A DNA stretch of 64,000 nt from Lineus longissimus. Its lineage: Eukaryota > Nemertea > Pilidiophora > Heteronemertea > Lineidae. Positions 59,211 through 64,000 of this stretch are shown here, piece by piece (within the stretch, counting starts at the first letter, position 1; the number at the start of each line of letters is the position of its first letter). A model generated the notes under the pieces. It saw only the letters and a list, made by a program, of their open reading frames with translations, did no database searches and was not told where the DNA came from. The position numbers were made by a program, and so were the translations under genes. The stretch lies in NCBI RefSeq assembly GCF_910592395.1, contig NC_088319.1, forward strand, positions 15,438,001 to 15,502,000. Direction: 5' to 3'.

Positions 59211-62200
59211 CTGAAAAGATATTTTAAAGAGCGATATAGAAAACTAACTTAAAACTCATTTGTTCTTTTGATTTTACAGCAAGGAATTCAGGTGCGACGT
59301 TCTAACTTGGTACATTTTTCAACATATTTAGATTCTCTCCACTGGGTCAAGGCCCCTGTAACACAATAAAGTCAGTTGCTTCTTGTTTACACCATTGAAG
59401 CAATTTTACCCTCTTAACTTGAACTTTGCTTAAACCAGAAATCTGCCAACCCTATGTTCCTGCAGAAGTCTGTAACCTTTACAGAATATCTGGACGACTA
59501 TACAATTAAACCCAATGTTGCTGCCCAGGAAGTTGAAGGTTTGGCCATCCACATCGCCGTAAGCCATCCATCTTCAAAGACTTTTGTCTGCTGAAGAGTT
59601 ATTAATTGACTATGATCAGGTATTGAGATAAACCCTGCAAGAGTTTATTGAGATTACCAATAGAGGGTGTGCTGATACATGTAGACTTTGTAACAAGAGC
59701 AAATAGGAAAGTTACCAACGGAAGAAGGCTATGCCTACCAATGCAAAGAAGAAAAGATAAGGAAAGGAGATTAAGACAGAGAAGAGATCGAGATGAATGT
59801 TGTTAGCAAAATGTATGATTTATTTTTTTTTAGCTAAAGAAAGAAATGCAAAAACCATTTAGGCTATTTTGCTTCAGTAATTCCTTCGGTGTCGAGGACA
59901 ATGCAATAGTTACTTTCGTTTCTGTACCTAGATATTCGTTCAACGACAAGACGGGATGCCCAATTCACTTCACATTCACATCACAGACACGTTCAGAACA
60001 AGACGGAATAAGTGTGATACCGAACTGGACATGACTTGAAATCATTTTCTAAACATGCAAATCAGTGTGGACAGCTTTATATTAGATCAAAGTTACCAAG
60101 TTAACACCCGTGTTTTTAGTAAAAACAAAAGAAGATACTATGCACTGTATTGTTTGGCTTTCTAAGATATTGATATTTCGTAACACGACAAAGCAAGTGT
60201 GATACTGGAATGGACATGCTATTGGTGGGGACATGTTCTTATGTAAGGAGTCAATTATGCAGGGTTTAGCAGACCTATCGGAACTCGTGTCAATAGTATT
60301 TCACTCCAGAGAGCGAACACCAAAAGACTGCGAGGTGAAGAACAGCATGCATAGTTCAATGAATTGTTTCATAGTGTTTACATTTCACAAGCACTACGAT
60401 TCTCTCTGAATTAGTTTGTTTGTCAGATACATGTAGCATTTTGTTAGGTGCACACCGTGTTAGTGTCGAAACAAAGGCACAAAAAATCATTTTCACAAAC
60501 CTCCACTTCTTGCTGTTCCTTCAAAATCAGGTAAAATTAAGTTAGGTAGGAAGGACAACAAATGTATTAAAAATCACATGGAATTTATCACAGCAAGGTA
60601 AAAGATTTTAACTTAGAGACAGTGATATCTATATTGCGAATTAAGGATAAGGAGAATTGCACCCAAGAAGAGTTATCAAGCAAGCTGAGGAATGGGTTCA
60701 AAACAAGGATTTGCAAGTGGACACGCTACTTTTCTGAGCGAAAAAATCTATATTCACAACTAGAGGTCTATACAACTGCTTGAGGACTACGCTTTCCAAA
60801 TGTCATATAACGCACAAAACGTCACTTCATGGTGATGTGAAACCATTGAGTGCCATATATTTTAACATTCCTAAAGGGCTGTTTTCCATTAAAGTGTTCC
60901 ATTTGATGAGAAAAATTGCCCCAGACTCGGAAGAAAAACCAATACTCGTATCTCTAAATACTTACAAAGTTGTCTAAATTTTCATCAAGGTTCAAGTTAT
61001 CGAGGTCTAACTCTAGCTCCATTTCTAAATCTTGCACTCTCTTGGCAGCATCCGATAAAGGTTTTTTGGGTTCAGGAGCCTTGGGCTCAGGTTCAGGGGC
61101 CACAGGTGCAATCTAAACAAAATGAAATAAAGAACTGGTTAACTCAACTTGAAGAAGAAGAGAACTGAGGCTAAGAATCGGAAACATCCAGAAAAGACAA
61201 ACATTCTCGACAACATATGATATTTCAGAGGCATGCCATAAAACTTTCCATTTTAAAGGGTTCCACGATTTGTATATTCTGGAGTACTGAAACTAAAGAT
61301 GATAATAACTGCCACTTTTTTACACATACATGTAGTGCTTTTTACAATGTACAAGTTGCGCCTTTAACTGATCAAGGTTGGTTTTGAAGAGCTTCTCCAC
61401 GAATGTCACTAGACCTCACCTCCGGTGCCAACCAGAGCTCGAGCTGAGGGAGGAACTGAGCGACCAGTCTGGAGATCCAACCTCGGCCAGTTGGAAAGTG
61501 TGTCAACACTTAGTTTTAATCAGTGCATCAATGCACTACACACTAATACATCAGTCAGAGCTCAGAGGAGTGCTAATCAATGATTCATTGGTGATCTATT
61601 TGTCTTCATGTATTTGACCCTCATGAATATGGAACAGGTTTTTATTTGAGCAGGGCATCAACAAGATTGCCCAGAAAGTATACCAACTTACTTTTTCTTT
61701 TGGTGACTCTTTTTCTCTCGGCAGCTTCTTTTCCCTTGGTGATACTGGTGGCGTTGACATTGCCTCAGCATCTTCCTTCTCTTCATCCTCACCCGCCGCA
61801 TCTTCTGCTGGAGGTACATAGGCAAACGCACCACTTTCTTCAGCTGCCAGCATCTCTTCGACCAGCTGTCGATCATGATTTGGCTGCGAGAAAGAAATTT
61901 ATTCTAAGAAATTTCAGAATATAAACTCAGAAGGCCTAATCAAGGCGGTGGATTTCGATACTACGAATGTGAAAAGTCATACACCTATCAGAGGTCGACA
62001 CCAACAGGTGAAGATCAGCTGCTAATTTGACTCGGTCACAAGTCCAATGTCAACGACTCTAGAAGTGCACCTCATAACCATGGTTCCTGGTAATAGCACT
62101 TACCGGAACATGTGGATAACTTTTTGCGGGCAGTCTCTTCGTCCGCGGTGCCTTCATGTATTGTTCTGTTTTGAAGCCATCCTTCAATCCGGGGAATAAG

Positions 62201-63920
62201 TTTTCATACTCGACTGGATCTGCTAACGACTGCGCTGACTTGGCATTGATTTTTCCCAAGCTTTCTCGCCACAGTTTGACCACTCTGAAAGAAGATGAAG
62301 ACAGATTATAACCATTCTATAACAAACTTTTCTAGAACATTCAAGATTCCTTTTTCATTATCATCATCATCACCATCGTCATCATCATTTTAGGCTTCAT
62401 GGCTTAGACTTAAGCCTTTGACCTCAAGACCAACAACAGAAAGAAAATCTTCATCTGTTCATCAGAGTCTACTTATGAATCTCACCTCGATACTTGAGTT
62501 GGTAGGTATGTTCTGGCAAAGAACGCTGCCTCTGGTAACCGGCCTGAGCTGATCAGAACCTCTAAACACTTCTCAAGACTGAAACACAAGATAAGTGGAT
62601 GTAATGTAATTGAAATTCCTTACATGAAACAGCCCAACAGTAAAAATTCCAACAATAAAAGTTTGAGAAAGGCAGGATAGATCCATCGCCGACATCATGA
62701 CAATTCTCTCAGCAAAATGCTCAGATTTTGATTCAGAGTATCTTGAAGTTTTATTGCCAGCTGACTAATCCACTTACTTTCCGAGCATAAAATGAGATAA
62801 GAATGAGACGTTGTGTTGACCACTACTCTCTGACGCCTCGCCAAGCTTCTGCACCATGTCCGCATTCCCAGCCGACGTCGCCAGCAACAACAATCCGCCA
62901 AAGTCTTGCGCTTGGTGTAAACACTCCTGCGCCAATCCAAATTCACATTTACTCGTTGCCAATTCCGCTAACTGTTTCCATTTCTGCTCCGACTCGGATT
63001 CCTTGGCAATCTGGTAGGCTATTTTTAGATCTCCTAGACCAACTGCGAGTTCAAACTTGTGTTCGGGGTCACAGGTCACTGCTAAGGCTTGTGATTTAAA
63101 GCCCTGGAAAAAGCAGAATGCATTATGATATTCAACCATTACTATCACTTGAGCCAAAACTGAATTCAGCGAAGACATTCAAAACTGGTTAAAACCTGTA
63201 TTCAGCAACACCCTACTTCGAGGGACTCAACGATTAACATCCAGAACTCAGGTCAGTTTTCAACCCTGCTAGCCGTCTAGTTCTTCATTGCCCTTACCTG
63301 TTTCTCTAAGAAGTGAGCAACCCTTGTTCGTTGCTCCCTGGGAATTGTGGGTAGGACCTTATCGGCTGTCTCGAAGTCTTGTCGCATGACCGCTGTCTGA
63401 TATTCTAGCACGGAGAGAAGGAGTGAATAGCTGACAACATTGAGCTCCTTGTCGCCAAGATAAAGACGATTGTCTTTTGGAATGTAGCCAAGTAGGTACA
63501 TAACTCTGGAAGGAGAAGTGTAAGAACTAAGTCGTGAAGGCATTGGAATCCAGCGGACATAATGCAAGACAAACTCCTTCAATGAGACGAGGCCTCGAAC
63601 TGAATCTGGGTCGGACAGGTGGCAAATACGAATCTTTAACAGAATATACCTAAATTTACTTTTGACTCAATCAACTAAAAGGTGTACCTTGACAGTTTCT
63701 GATGGTGACAACGTATTTCTTCAGAGGTTCTGACTTTACCTGCTAGGTGTAGCAATGGCTGATGCCTAGGTCACAACTTTAAAACCTACCTGTCTAAATG
63801 TGCAACAGTAACGATCTCTCCACCCACGTAATAATTCAGTCTGTTCACACTATTTGTGTAGATGAAGCAATCACCAACCCAGAGACCAGTCTTCACAATT
63901 TCTTCAATTTCGCCAACAAC
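59175..63920 (-). CDS. COPB2: Coatomer subunit beta' (beta'-COP), C-terminal half; gene runs off the right edge
   Basis: Beta'-COP is a subunit of the COPI coat that drives Golgi-to-ER and intra-Golgi vesicle traffic and binds dilysine cargo signals through its N-terminal propeller. Eight exons here join in phase to 437 residues, close to the last half of the roughly 906-residue human protein. They cover the end of the second beta-propeller region ([40 protein letters not shown]), the alpha-solenoid ([48 protein letters not shown]) and an acidic tail. The protein ends [11 protein letters not shown], nearly the same as the human end. The tail between solenoid and terminus is rich in Glu, Lys and Pro and poorly conserved. 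The N-terminal WD40 propeller, and thus the promoter, lie beyond base 64000. The stop is about 4.2 kb upstream of the phosphatase start, on the same strand. Confidence 0.96.
60966..61112 (-). CDS. COPB2: Beta'-COP exon: tail with conserved acidic helix
   Basis: Acceptor TTTGTTTAG and donor GTAAGT, 49 codons in phase 0. It encodes [13 protein letters not shown] and [20 protein letters not shown], matching the LELEVDLDNLELED block of the human protein. Confidence 0.92.
61692..61883 (-). CDS. COPB2: Beta'-COP exon: acidic/lysine-rich tail
   Basis: Acceptor TTTCTCGCAG and donor GTAAGT, 64 codons in phase 0. It encodes [17 protein letters not shown], an acidic run ([10 protein letters not shown]) and PREKK/PKEK repeats. 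The low-complexity part is typical of the disordered tail of the family. Confidence 0.88.
62104..62284 (-). CDS. COPB2: Beta'-COP exon: end of solenoid
   Basis: Acceptor TCTTCTTTCAG and donor GTAAGT. It encodes [20 protein letters not shown] and [13 protein letters not shown], then a variable stretch ending KSYPHVP. Confidence 0.95.
62355..62395. repeat. ATC trinucleotide microsatellite
   Basis: An interrupted ATC/TCA repeat in a beta'-COP intron. Confidence 0.8.
62486..62578 (-). CDS. COPB2: Beta'-COP exon: alpha-solenoid
   Basis: Acceptor TTGTGTTTCAG and donor GTGAGA. It encodes [20 protein letters not shown] and [11 protein letters not shown], with both end codons split. Confidence 0.94.
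62778..63103 (-). CDS. COPB2: Beta'-COP exon: alpha-solenoid
   Basis: Acceptor CTTTTTCCAG and donor GTAAGT. It encodes [20 protein letters not shown] to FLSHFMLG. At 326 bp it is the largest exon of the gene seen here. Confidence 0.96.
63298..63505 (-). CDS. COPB2: Beta'-COP exon: propeller/solenoid junction
   Basis: Acceptor TCTCCTTCCAG and donor GTAAGG. It encodes [17 protein letters not shown] to [13 protein letters not shown]. Confidence 0.96.
63790..63920 (-). CDS. COPB2: Beta'-COP exon (first one in window): propeller end
   Basis: Acceptor TTTAATTTTAG and donor GTAGGT. It encodes [19 protein letters not shown] to VTVAHLDR and starts in phase 0. The 80 bases to its right look intronic. 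Confidence 0.94.
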
Positions 63921-64000
63921 CTAAAATTAAATCAAAATATGATAATGAGTAAAGTACATTCGAAAACTCAACCCAGCATTACTACAGATCCGCCATTGAT

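Overview
The window is invertebrate nuclear DNA, most likely from a marine bilaterian. Its genes are intron-rich with GT/AG splice sites, it has an ordinary nuclear tRNA gene, and most of it is non-coding and rich in decayed transposons and satellite-like repeats. Palindromic runs of the TACATGTA type are scattered throughout. A lophotrochozoan (mollusc, brachiopod, annelid, nemertean or similar) is my best guess, because the large neuropeptide precursor resembles the protostome NPLP1 family. That assignment is inference.

Layout, left to right. Positions 1-18,000 hold no gene I can support. They hold a degenerate repeat field (about 830-2,200), a nearly complete but dead PIF/Harbinger transposon (2,252-3,870), several tandem repeats with periods of about 113, 144-161 and 48 bp, and a small MITE with long terminal inverted repeats and a TTA target-site duplication (8,642-8,813). 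Positions 18,179-20,797 (minus strand) are one very long exon of a neuropeptide precursor with 36 'HLGS'-type peptide units. A phase-compatible signal-peptide exon lies about 24 kb upstream at 45,032-45,109, so the region between is probably one giant intron. That intron contains a tRNA-Ser(AGA) gene on the plus strand (32,527-32,608) and two tRNA-derived SINE copies.

The right part holds two conserved genes in tandem on the minus strand. The first (48,542-54,956) is a complete SHP2/corkscrew-type tyrosine phosphatase with two SH2 domains. I rebuilt it as 12 exons with consistent phases, giving about 568-597 residues depending on the start. The second (59,175-63,920, continuing past the right edge) is the C-terminal half of the coatomer subunit beta'-COP, 8 exons and 437 residues, ending in the conserved acidic tail.

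The three genes are functionally unrelated: a secreted peptide hormone precursor, a cytoplasmic signalling phosphatase and a vesicle-coat subunit. The most unusual item is the neuropeptide precursor. Its amidated peptide array has grown by duplicating a three-peptide block (long-long-short, 183 bp), while the N-terminal and C-terminal peptide copies have diverged.
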